Origin: Oceaniglobus indicus
GTDB lineage: Bacteria > Pseudomonadota > Alphaproteobacteria > Rhodobacterales > Rhodobacteraceae
Direction of reading: 5' to 3'
Length of the DNA stretch: 64,000 nucleotides
Assembly: GCF_002751875.1 (NCBI RefSeq)
Contig: NZ_NMZM01000004.1
Location: forward strand, 186,001-250,000
Notes under the pieces: model-generated
Databases searched by the model: none
Seen by the model: the letters and a program-made list of their open reading frames with translations, nothing else
What the model was told of the DNA's origin: nothing
Shown here: one piece after another, positions 34,594 to 42,870 of the stretch
How the letters are laid out: each line of letters starts with the position of its first letter
How positions within the stretch are numbered: the first letter of the stretch is position 1
Position numbers and translations under genes: made by a program

Positions 34594-37332
34594 ATGCATT
34601 CCGTCAACGACTACTATTCGGCGATCCAGCTGCGATCAGACCGGTGGAGCGCGCTGAGGGATGCCACCGGCGCCCTGTCCCGCGATCCGTCCGCGCGTGA
34701 CGTCAAGAAGCTGCGCGGGCGGGTCGAGGAGCTGTTCCGCAGCCTTGCGGTGATCGAACCCTATTGGGCGTTTCCCGGCATGTCGGCCTTCGATCACATG
34801 CGCCGCCAGTTCGAACACGGCAGCCTTGGCGATCTGGCCTTCGCGACCCAGCGGGTGACCCGCGCGCTGACGACCGGCGCCTATCGCCGCCGTCACATCC
34901 CGCTGGACCGCGATCTGAGCGACGCCGACGAAGCGGACGACGAGGCGATGCAATCGCCCGAGGCGCGGGCGATGCTGAAGCCCTATTTCGAGGTGCTGAT
35001 CGTCGATGACGTGAACGAGCATCAGGAAAAGTGGGTCAAGTCCAACGTCACCCGCATGCGCCGCCCCGAAGATCCGTTCGTCTATGAAGCGGTGGTCGTG
35101 CGGTCCATCGAGGATGCGCTGACGGCGGTTCTGTTCAACCACAACATCCAGGCCATCGTGGTGCGCCCCGGCCTGGCCCTGAAATCCAAGCTGGATCACG
35201 ACATTCTGGCCCGCTTCCTGCTGCGCGCGGGCGGCGCGGAATACATCGATTCGCTGCAACCCGAAAACTATGGCCCCGAGCTGTGCCGGATGATCGCCAA
35301 GGTGCGCCCGGAACTGGACGCCTACCTGGTCACCGAACGGTCGGTTGAAGAAATTGCCGGGCTCGATCTGGGGATCTGCCGGCGGGTCTTCTACAATCAG
35401 GAAGACTTCATGGAGCTGCACCTGAACATCCTGCGCGGCGTTCAGGCCCGCAACAAGACGCCGTTCTTCACGGCGCTGGTGGAATATTCCAAACAGCCCA
35501 CCGGCGTCTTTCACGCGATGCCGATCTCGCGCGGCAAGTCGATCACGCGCAGCCACTGGATTCAGGACATGGGTGCGTTTTACGGGCCCAACATCTTTCT
35601 GGCCGAAACCTCGGCCACGTCGGGCGGGCTGGATTCGCTTCTGGAACCCCACGGCCCGATCAAGGAGGCGCAGGAGCTTGCCTCGCGCGCGTTCGGATCG
35701 AAACAGACATTCTTTGCCACCAACGGCACGTCCACCTGCAACAAGATCGTGGTGCAGGCGCTGATCCGGCCGGGCGACATCGTGCTGGTCGACCGCGACT
35801 GCCACAAGTCGCACCATTACGGCATGGTGCTGGCGGGGGCGCAGGTCTGCTATCTCGACAGCTATCCGTTGAACGAATACTCGATGTATGGCGCCGTGCC
35901 GCTGCGCGAGATCAAGAAACAGCTTCTGGAACTGAAGGCCGAGGGCAAGCTTGACCGCGTGCGGATGCTGTTGCTGACGAACTGCACCTTCGATGGCCTG
36001 GTCTATAACGTCGAACGGGTGATGGAGGAATGCCTGGCCATCAAGCCCGACCTCGTGTTCCTGTGGGACGAGGCATGGTTCGCCTTCGCGCGCTTCAACC
36101 CGACCTATCGCGGCCGCACCGCCATGAACGCCGCCAACATGATGCGCCCGCGACTGAAATCGCCCGAGCATGTCGCCGCCTACGAGGCGCAGCAGATCGA
36201 GCTTGAGGGCGCGGACACGGAAACGTTGTTGAACACACGGCTGATCCCGTCGCCGGACGCCCGCGTGCGCGCCTATGCCACGCAATCGACACACAAAACG
36301 CTGACGTCCCTGCGCCAAGGGTCGATGATTCACGTCAACGACCAGGACTTCAAGGGCGAGGTCGAGGCGTCGTTCCGCGAAGCCTACATGACCCATACGT
36401 CGACTTCGCCGAACTATCAGATCATCGCCTCGCTGGATGTGGGGCGACGGCAGGTCGAACTGGAAGGGTTCGAATTCGTGCAGCGCCAGATCGAGGCGGC
36501 GATGTCGATGCGCCGGGCGATTTCGGACCACCCGCTTTTGAACAAGTATTTCAAGGTTCTGGCGGCGGGTGACATGATTCCCGAAAACCACCGCGAAAGC
36601 GGGGTGCAGTTCTATTACGACAGTGAACTGGGCTGGACCGACATGTGGGAAAGCTGGCAGAAGGATGAATTCGTCCTTGATCCGACCCGTGTGACGCTGG
36701 CCGTGGGGGGCACGGGATGGGACGGCGATACGTTCAAGACCCGGATCCTGATGGATAAATACGGCATCCAGATCAACAAGACGTCGCGCAACACGGTGTT
36801 GTTCATGACCAACATCGGCACCACGCGCTCGTCCGTCGCCTATCTGATCGAAGTGCTGGTCGAGATCGCCAACGGCCTTGACGATCTGCTGGACGACGCC
36901 TCGCTGATGGAACGCAAGGGGTTCGACAAGCGGGTGAAGAACCTGCGCGAGGATCTGCCACCGCTGCCCGATTTCTCGCGGTTTCACGATTCCTTCCGCG
37001 CCGACGACAGGACCCCCGAAGGCGACATCCGCTCGGCGTTCTTTCTGGCCTATGACGACAACAACTGCGACTATCTGGAACTCGACGGGTCGCTGAAGGC
37101 GGCGATGGACGCGGGACACGAAATCGTCTCGGCCAGCTTCATCATTCCTTATCCGCCCGGCTTTCCGATCCTCGTGCCGGGGCAGGTCATCAGCCACGAG
37201 ATCCTGGCCTTCATGCGCGCCCTCGACGTGAGCGAGATCCACGGATACCGCCCCGATCTGGGCCTGCGGGTGTTCACGTCCGAGGCGCTGGCCGCCGTTG
37301 CGCAGGGGCGTCTTTCGACAGCCGCCGAATAA
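34594..37332 (+). CDS. Orn/Lys/Arg decarboxylase-type PLP enzyme, extended
   Basis: 912 residues, longer than the usual 710-760. Residues 1-128 are an extra helical N-terminal domain. A flavodoxin-like wing domain (about 130-270: YFEVLIVDDVNEHQEKW) follows, then the fold-type I core: FATNGTSTCNKIVVQAL, DRDCHKSHHYG (H404 stacks on PLP), D492 in LWDEAW, and the PLP lysine K568 in TQSTHKTLTSLRQGSMIH. The stretch between D492 and K568 is about 40 residues longer than in classical decarboxylases. The C-terminal domain ends SASFIIPYPPGFPILVPGQ. It would decarboxylate a basic amino acid or a relative to an amine; substrate unknown. AGGGAGAAACAGG precedes the ATG. Confidence 0.88.
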   Translation: MHSVNDYYSAIQLRSDRWSALRDATGALSRDPSARDVKKLRGRVEELFRSLAVIEPYWAFPGMSAFDHMRRQFEHGSLGDLAFATQRVTRALTTGAYRRRHIPLDRDLSDADEADDEAMQSPEARAMLKPYFEVLIVDDVNEHQEKWVKSNVTRMRRPEDPFVYEAVVVRSIEDALTAVLFNHNIQAIVVRPGLALKSKLDHDILARFLLRAGGAEYIDSLQPENYGPELCRMIAKVRPELDAYLVTERSVEEIAGLDLGICRRVFYNQEDFMELHLNILRGVQARNKTPFFTALVEYSKQPTGVFHAMPISRGKSITRSHWIQDMGAFYGPNIFLAETSATSGGLDSLLEPHGPIKEAQELASRAFGSKQTFFATNGTSTCNKIVVQALIRPGDIVLVDRDCHKSHHYGMVLAGAQVCYLDSYPLNEYSMYGAVPLREIKKQLLELKAEGKLDRVRMLLLTNCTFDGLVYNVERVMEECLAIKPDLVFLWDEAWFAFARFNPTYRGRTAMNAANMMRPRLKSPEHVAAYEAQQIELEGADTETLLNTRLIPSPDARVRAYATQSTHKTLTSLRQGSMIHVNDQDFKGEVEASFREAYMTHTSTSPNYQIIASLDVGRRQVELEGFEFVQRQIEAAMSMRRAISDHPLLNKYFKVLAAGDMIPENHRESGVQFYYDSELGWTDMWESWQKDEFVLDPTRVTLAVGGTGWDGDTFKTRILMDKYGIQINKTSRNTVLFMTNIGTTRSSVAYLIEVLVEIANGLDDLLDDASLMERKGFDKRVKNLREDLPPLPDFSRFHDSFRADDRTPEGDIRSAFFLAYDDNNCDYLELDGSLKAAMDAGHEIVSASFIIPYPPGFPILVPGQVISHEILAFMRALDVSEIHGYRPDLGLRVFTSEALAAVAQGRLSTAAE

Positions 37333-37355
37333 CGAAAATACAGGGAGAAAACACC

Positions 37356-38816
37356 ATGGCCACAACCCAGCTGAACAACATCTCGGAGATCCGGCGGTTC
37401 TTTCACCGCAACGAGGATCCGATCTATTTCATCTCGGCGACCAACTTCAACCTGCTTGGCATCGACGAATGGGTGAAGAATTTCAAATACATCTGCTATA
37501 TCGACTGTTACGGCGGCAAGCATCCGAACGTGTTCTGCCCGTCCGAACAGCCGCACGCCGAGTTCCAGAGCATCGAGGACATCAACAACTACCTGCTTCA
37601 GCACAAGGAGGTCATCGACTTCATCAAGCGGCGCGGTGGCAAGCCCAAGTTCGTGTTCCTGATGTTCGACGAGGAGACCGAACGCCTGTCCAAGGAACTG
37701 GGCGCCGATGTCTGGTTCCCCAAGGCCAAGCTGCGCCAGGCCATGGACAACAAGATCGAAACCGTCCGCATCGGCAACAAGGCCGGCGTGCCATCGGTGC
37801 CCAACACCCTGGCCGAAGTCAAAAGCTATGAGCATCTGCGCGAGATCACCGAGAAGGCCGGGATCGGTCACGATCTGGTGCTGCAATCGGCGTTCGGTGA
37901 CAGCGGGCACACGACGTTCTTCATCAAGTCCGAAGAGGATTTCCGCCGCCACCAGTCGGAAATCATCGGCGAGGGCGAGATCAAGATCATGAAGCGGATC
38001 GACTGCCGCGGATCGGCGATCGAGGCTTGCGCCACCAAGGAAGGCACCATCGTCGGCCCGCTGATGACCGAACTGGTCGGCTTCAAGGAACTGACGCCCT
38101 ATCGCGGCGGCTGGTGCGGCAACGAAATCCTGTCCACGGCGTTCCCGCCGAAGGTGCGCAACCATGCGCGCGACCTGACCTTCAAGTTCGGTGAACAACT
38201 GCGCAAGGAAGGTTATCGCGGATATTTCGAGCTGGACTTCCTGATCGACAAGAAGACTGGCGACCTGTGGCTGGGCGAATTGAACCCGCGCATCACCGGC
38301 GCATCGTCGATGACCAACCACGCCGCGTTCGCCCATGCCGATGCGCCGCTGTTCCTGTTCCACCTGCTTGAGTTCTCAAAGAAGAAGTTCAGCTTGGACG
38401 TCGACGAATTGAACAACCGCTGGGCCAACCCCGACATGATCGATTCATGGTCGCAGATGGTGATCAAGCACACTGACGACAGCGTCGATATCTGCACCGA
38501 GGCGCCGGAAACCGGGATCTACAAGATGCTGGAGGACGGCCGTGTCGTCTATGACCGCTTCGACTATCACCGCCGCGCGGTCGAGTCGGAAAACGAGGCG
38601 TTCTTCCTGCGGATCCTGCAACCGGGCGATTACCGCTATGAGGGCGCCGATATCGGCATCCTGGTGACGCGCGGCCGGTCGATGACCAAGAGTTTCGATC
38701 TCAACGAACGCGCGAAGAAGTGGATCCATGGCATCAAGCGATCGGTGTCGGGCAAGGCGCTTCCGGTGGCGCAGGCCGGTCCGGCCCTGGCCGATCCGGC
38801 GTTCAAGATCATGTAA
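37356..38816 (+). CDS. ATP-grasp carboxylate-amine ligase
   Basis: 486 residues with the ATP-grasp fold: the nucleotide-binding segment LVLQSAFGDSGHTTFFI, and the metal/phosphate-binding acids E292 (GYFELDF) and E308/N310 (GELNPRITGAS). Pipelines tend to label such proteins biotin carboxylase. Against that, the length and order do not fit AccC and no biotin carrier or carboxyltransferase gene is near. A ligase that activates a carboxylate as acyl phosphate and joins it to an amine is the better reading (inference). It lies between the decarboxylase (23 bases, with CAGGGAGAAAA) and the C45-type gene, whose ATG begins two bases after its stop, so translation is coupled. Confidence 0.82.
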   Translation: MATTQLNNISEIRRFFHRNEDPIYFISATNFNLLGIDEWVKNFKYICYIDCYGGKHPNVFCPSEQPHAEFQSIEDINNYLLQHKEVIDFIKRRGGKPKFVFLMFDEETERLSKELGADVWFPKAKLRQAMDNKIETVRIGNKAGVPSVPNTLAEVKSYEHLREITEKAGIGHDLVLQSAFGDSGHTTFFIKSEEDFRRHQSEIIGEGEIKIMKRIDCRGSAIEACATKEGTIVGPLMTELVGFKELTPYRGGWCGNEILSTAFPPKVRNHARDLTFKFGEQLRKEGYRGYFELDFLIDKKTGDLWLGELNPRITGASSMTNHAAFAHADAPLFLFHLLEFSKKKFSLDVDELNNRWANPDMIDSWSQMVIKHTDDSVDICTEAPETGIYKMLEDGRVVYDRFDYHRRAVESENEAFFLRILQPGDYRYEGADIGILVTRGRSMTKSFDLNERAKKWIHGIKRSVSGKALPVAQAGPALADPAFKIM

Positions 38817-38818
38817 AC

Positions 38819-39790
38819 ATGCTCTGGCGGGCGCTCTCCGAACCGGTGCCCGGCCCGAAATGGGCCGGGCTGTTCCGTGAATATTGGCCGGACTATCACC
38901 GTTGGTGGGCGTCCGACGGCGATGCCGCGCGCCCGAAATACACCGAATGCCGACAGGCCATCGCCAGCCACATGCCCGAAATCCTGGGGCTTTATGACCG
39001 GTTGTGCGAACTGGCCGGCGGCGGCGATCAGGCGGCGCGCTTCCTGTCGTTCTACAATCCGCCGCCGTATCTTTCGGCCTGTTCCCAGGCCGTGTGGTCG
39101 GGGCAGGAACCGGTGCTGGTGCGCAACTATGACTACAACCACAAGGCATTCGATTCATTGACGTTGTCCACGGCCTGGACCGGCCGTCGGGTGATCGGCA
39201 CCTCGGACGGGTTATGGGGGCTGGTCGACGGGATGAATGATGCCGGCCTTGCTGTTTCGCTGACCTTCGGGGGGCGGCGGATCGTCGGCCAGGGATTCGG
39301 TGTGCCGCTGATCCTTCGCTATGTGCTGGAAACCTGCACCACAGCCGCGCAGGCGGGCAAGGTCCTGGCGCGGATCCCGACGCATATGTCCTATAACGTG
39401 ACCGTGCTGGATGCGGCGCGCAATTACCTGACCGCCTATATGTCGCCCGACCGCGAGACGGCGATCAGCAACGCCGCCGTGGCCACCAACCACCAGGAAT
39501 CGGTGGAATGGGTCAGCCATGCCCGGTTCACCGCCACGGTCGAACGGGAGCGGTTCCTGCTGCACCGCATGGCGCTGCACCGCGATCCCGAAGACAAGTT
39601 CATCAACGCCTTTCTCAAACCGCCGTTGTATTCCACCGCGTTCGATCAGGGGTTCGGCACGCTCTACACCGCCGTCTATCGCCCGCGTCTGGGCCAGATG
39701 GAGCTGCGCTGGCCCGGCGTGGTCTGGCCGTTCGGCTTTGCCGACTTCCGCGAAGAAGGGCGCAACGTCCGCTTTCCCGGCGCGGCCTGA
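38819..39790 (+). CDS. C45-type Ntn hydrolase / acyltransferase
   Basis: 323 residues resembling the isopenicillin-N acyltransferase (AAT, peptidase C45) family of Ntn hydrolases. C88 in LSACSQAVW is the candidate nucleophile, which would be freed by self-cleavage after A87. The following strand VLVRNYDYNHKAFD and GLWGLVDGMNDAGLAVSLTF fit the family. Known members hydrolyse or form amide bonds to amino acids or penam nuclei. Placed right after an ATP-grasp ligase, it could remove, transfer or finish the amide formed there (inference). ATG 38819 starts two bases past the ligase stop; the frame is open further upstream inside the ligase gene. Confidence 0.83.
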   Translation: MLWRALSEPVPGPKWAGLFREYWPDYHRWWASDGDAARPKYTECRQAIASHMPEILGLYDRLCELAGGGDQAARFLSFYNPPPYLSACSQAVWSGQEPVLVRNYDYNHKAFDSLTLSTAWTGRRVIGTSDGLWGLVDGMNDAGLAVSLTFGGRRIVGQGFGVPLILRYVLETCTTAAQAGKVLARIPTHMSYNVTVLDAARNYLTAYMSPDRETAISNAAVATNHQESVEWVSHARFTATVERERFLLHRMALHRDPEDKFINAFLKPPLYSTAFDQGFGTLYTAVYRPRLGQMELRWPGVVWPFGFADFREEGRNVRFPGAA

Positions 39791-39888
39791 GCGCAGTTCT
39801 TTGTCCCCGCCGGCCCGGTGGGGGTGGACACCGTGCCACGGCAGCTTAGCTTGGCCCTGACCGACGCGTTGACACCGGAGACCAACCT

Positions 39889-42258
39889 ATGCCCCTGAGC
39901 GAGCGGATAAGCCACGACGGCGAAGCGGCCCAGGCTCTTGCAGCCGAGTGCCTTGAGCTGACCACGAGGTCGGAGACGGTGTTTGCCGCCGAACAGCAGA
40001 TCGCCCGTCGCATGGGCGGACACATCGACGGCGACGTGGCCAGCTTTGCCTTCTGGACGCCGGAGCTCTTGGAAAAGCGGATCCCCGAGGGCGATGTCTA
40101 TCTCGAAGTGCTGTCATCGCACGAGCCTCTGGACCTGACGCAGATGCACCAGGACGTCACGTTCGAACGGGTTCTGGTGCCGACCGTGCGATACGAATCC
40201 CACACCTTTGCCGTGGTGCGCGGGATGATCGCCGGGCGGCGCGACCGGGTCGGCGATTTCTATTCCCTGGTCTGGAAGGACGCCGATGGCCGTTGGCGGC
40301 GGATCTTCGATCCGCTGGCGGCATCTCTGCCCTATGGCGCCTTCGCCCCAGCCGAACTCTACGATACCGCGTCGATGCACGCCGGGCGGGCCGACGCCGA
40401 TTATTACCGCGCGTCGCAGGGGCCCGAGCCGCACAAGTTCGGCCCGACGATGAACATCCTCCAGATCCATGTGCCCACCGCCACGGCAGGCGGCACGCTG
40501 GCCAGTCTGACACGCCACTATGAACGCCTGTCCCAGCGGGTGGCCGATGGCCTGCCGCTCGAGCCGGCGGATCAGCTTTTCCTCGGCTACGAGGCGGTTC
40601 AGCTTCTGCCGGTCGAACCCACCACCGTCTATGAAACAGGCCCCGGGTTCTGGCAGGAATCCGAGCCCGACGACGCGACGGTGACCGTATCGCTGACCCG
40701 GCCCAACACGACCAACTGGGGATACGACATCGTCATATCCGGCATGGCGACGGTGAATCCGATCCTGCTGGAAAGCGGACGACCGGACGAATTGGTGGAT
40801 TTCGCGGCCGTCCTGCACAACTTTCCCAAACGCAAGAAGAAGCTGATCTTCGACGTGGTGTTCGGACATTCCGACAACCAGGGGCTCGAGGCGCTGAATG
40901 CCCACTATTTCGCCGGGCCGAACATGTATGGCCAGAATCTGGATTACCAGAACCCCGCGGTGCGCGCGATCCTGCTGGAGATGCAGCGCCGCAAGGTGAA
41001 TTTCGGCGCCGATGGCGTGCGCGTGGACGGGGCGCAGGATTTCAAGTTCTGGGATCCCAGCGCCCACAAGCTGAAGCACGACGACGATTACCTGCAAAAG
41101 ATGGCCGACGTCGAACAACAGGTCTGCGGCACCACCTATCGCCCGTGGTTCATTTTCGAGGATGGCCGCCCCTGGCCCGACGAAGACTGGGAGCTGTCAT
41201 CGGACTACCGGTCGGTGATCGAGGTTCAGCGCGACGATGACGTGTTCCAGTGGGGGCCACTGACCTTTGCGCACAACACGCCGTTCCTCTATACCTATTG
41301 GCTGTCGAAATACTGGCGGCTGTCCGAAATGCTCAGCGTCGGACAGAACTGGATCTCGGGCACCTCGAACCACGATACCCTGCGCCGCGGCACCCAAGTG
41401 TCGATCAAGTCGAACGTGAACACGCGGCTGGGCTCGACCCGGATGGAGATCCTCGCGAAGGCCTATGACAACCCCGTGGTCCACGCCCTGACCTATGCGG
41501 TCCTGCCCGGCGTGCCGATGGATTTCCTGAACGCCACAGCGCGCGCCAGTTGGGGCTTCATCCGCAATCAGGACGACACCTACGGCGTCAAGGTGGTTGC
41601 GGAAGAGGCGATCTCGCTGAAATGGCAGGTCGATGAATATTGCTATTCCGTGCCGTCGAACTTTCATCGACTGAAGGCGCTGGGCTTCGAGACGCGCGAG
41701 GATCTGGCCCGGTTCTTCGAATTCCTGCCGGCCTTGGTGGACGTCACGGAATATGATTTGAACGAAATCGCCCGCCTGCTGAACAGGGCAGAACCCGAAC
41801 TGGCCGGCCCGCACCCCTATACGGTCGAAAAACTCAAGACCTGCGCGCGTGCGTGGATGGACGACATGCACGAATATTGCAACGTCGCCGGGCATTTCTC
41901 GCAACTGGCACCGGCGCAGACCTCGTTCTGCCTCGATCTGCGGAACTTCCGCCGCGATCGGCCATGGCTGCGCGATGCCTTCAGGAAAGGCGACCACTTC
42001 GATTACATGACACCAATCGACGGGCGCACCCTGTTCCGGTCGTTGCGCACCGGCCCGGACGGCGAACAGATCTTCGCCCTTCTGCACATGGAGGGCAAAC
42101 CCACAAACGAGATGGATCCGCTCGCCTTCGAGATTCCCGGGTTTGATGGCGAGGGCTGGGCGCTGGCGCTCAAAACGCCAGGGATCGATCCCGGCTATGA
42201 AGGTGGCCCCATCACGTTGCAGGACAGCCAGGGCCTGATCTTCACCCGTCAGCAATGA
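39889..42258 (+). CDS. GH13-like (alpha-amylase superfamily) glycosidase
   Basis: 789 residues. An N-terminal region of about 270 residues with a carbohydrate-binding-like sandwich precedes a TIM barrel with the four GH13 regions: I FDVVFGHS (D322-S328), II GADGVRVDGAQ (nucleophile D380), III FIFEDGRPW (acid/base E424) and IV GTSNHDTLRRG (NHD 494-496). The catalytic triad is complete, so it should be an active retaining glycosidase or transglycosylase. There is no signal peptide, so it acts in the cytoplasm. It has neither the trehalose synthase, glucanotransferase nor branching-enzyme hallmarks that I can name, and no glycogen gene is nearby. It follows the C45-type gene by 98 bases. Confidence 0.85.
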   Translation: MPLSERISHDGEAAQALAAECLELTTRSETVFAAEQQIARRMGGHIDGDVASFAFWTPELLEKRIPEGDVYLEVLSSHEPLDLTQMHQDVTFERVLVPTVRYESHTFAVVRGMIAGRRDRVGDFYSLVWKDADGRWRRIFDPLAASLPYGAFAPAELYDTASMHAGRADADYYRASQGPEPHKFGPTMNILQIHVPTATAGGTLASLTRHYERLSQRVADGLPLEPADQLFLGYEAVQLLPVEPTTVYETGPGFWQESEPDDATVTVSLTRPNTTNWGYDIVISGMATVNPILLESGRPDELVDFAAVLHNFPKRKKKLIFDVVFGHSDNQGLEALNAHYFAGPNMYGQNLDYQNPAVRAILLEMQRRKVNFGADGVRVDGAQDFKFWDPSAHKLKHDDDYLQKMADVEQQVCGTTYRPWFIFEDGRPWPDEDWELSSDYRSVIEVQRDDDVFQWGPLTFAHNTPFLYTYWLSKYWRLSEMLSVGQNWISGTSNHDTLRRGTQVSIKSNVNTRLGSTRMEILAKAYDNPVVHALTYAVLPGVPMDFLNATARASWGFIRNQDDTYGVKVVAEEAISLKWQVDEYCYSVPSNFHRLKALGFETREDLARFFEFLPALVDVTEYDLNEIARLLNRAEPELAGPHPYTVEKLKTCARAWMDDMHEYCNVAGHFSQLAPAQTSFCLDLRNFRRDRPWLRDAFRKGDHFDYMTPIDGRTLFRSLRTGPDGEQIFALLHMEGKPTNEMDPLAFEIPGFDGEGWALALKTPGIDPGYEGGPITLQDSQGLIFTRQQ

Positions 42259-42280
42259 ACCCGTGGAACGGGTGGGATAT

Positions 42281-42301
42281 GAGTATTTGGATCAGTGAGA
42301 G
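42281..42301 (-). repeat. Dispersed intergenic repeat, copy E1
   Basis: GAGTATTTGGATCAGTGAGAG on the plus strand, i.e. the unit read on the minus strand. It is the first arm of an inverted pair with E2; GAGTATTTG and CAAATACTC are exactly complementary. Confidence 0.6.
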
Positions 42302-42311
42302 ATCAGGTTTT

Positions 42312-42329
42312 TTCTTGCCTCAAATACTC
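42312..42329 (+). repeat. Dispersed intergenic repeat, copy E2
   Basis: TTCTTGCCTCAAATACTC on the plus strand, in the usual orientation for a copy following an upstream gene. With E1 it can form a 9-bp stem over about 31 bases that include a run of six T. Confidence 0.65.
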
Positions 42330-42523
42330 AAAATCCTGCCCGTCCACCGGGAGATGCCGGTGCGGGGAGCTGTCGAAATGATCAAAAGATCTATCTGCGG
42401 GGCCGCAAACCAACCGCTGACGCGGCGCGGAAATTGACCGCGCGAAATCAGGCGGCTAGGCTGGTGGCCGGGGCGATTATCCTGTCGGGATATCCGGGCC
42501 CGTCAAACCATAAGGGGGGATTC

Positions 42524-42826
42524 ATGGGAACCGGACGATATCTGAGATCAGGACTGGCGGCAGTGATGCTGGCGGCACCCACGGTGGCCGCCGCCGGCGG
42601 GCCGCCCCTTTACCCCTACGCTGCGTCGGCGAACTACTGTCCGCCGGGGCTTCAGCCGGTCACGATTGATGGCACGATCTGCTGTGGCGTGCCGAACCAG
42701 CACATTACCTATCAGCAGGCGATGCAGCATCCGGTCAAACGCAAGGTGCACAAGGTGCGCCGGGTGCATCGGGAATATATCCCGACCCAGAAGGGCATCC
42801 CGACCGGCAAGGGTTTGGGCGACTGA
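42524..42826 (+). CDS. Small exported protein of unknown function
   Basis: 100 residues. A signal peptide covers about 1-24 (LAAVMLAAPTVAAA). The mature part starts with a Pro/Tyr-rich stretch (GPPLYPYAASANYC) with three Cys (YC, ICC) and ends with a strongly basic region (KRKVHKVRRVHREYI) and a Lys/Gly tail. I do not recognise a family. AAGGGGGGA seven bases before ATG 42524 is an excellent ribosome binding site, and a terminator follows directly, so it is a real single gene. Confidence 0.75.
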   Translation: MGTGRYLRSGLAAVMLAAPTVAAAGGPPLYPYAASANYCPPGLQPVTIDGTICCGVPNQHITYQQAMQHPVKRKVHKVRRVHREYIPTQKGIPTGKGLGD

Positions 42827-42830
42827 CGTG

Positions 42831-42859
42831 AAAAGACCCGCACGGGATGCGGGTCTTTT
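42831..42859. terminator. Bidirectional terminator between the small gene and thrS
   Basis: Perfect 12-bp stem AAAAGACCCGCA / TGCGGGTCTTTT with a five-base loop; A and T runs on the two sides serve both converging genes. Confidence 0.9.
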
Positions 42860-42870
42860 CGTCTTGTGGA

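Noticed and set aside
37356-38816. Biotin carboxylase identity for the ATP-grasp protein
   Set aside because: No biotin carrier or carboxyltransferase gene near, and layout unlike AccC; kept as ATP-grasp ligase.
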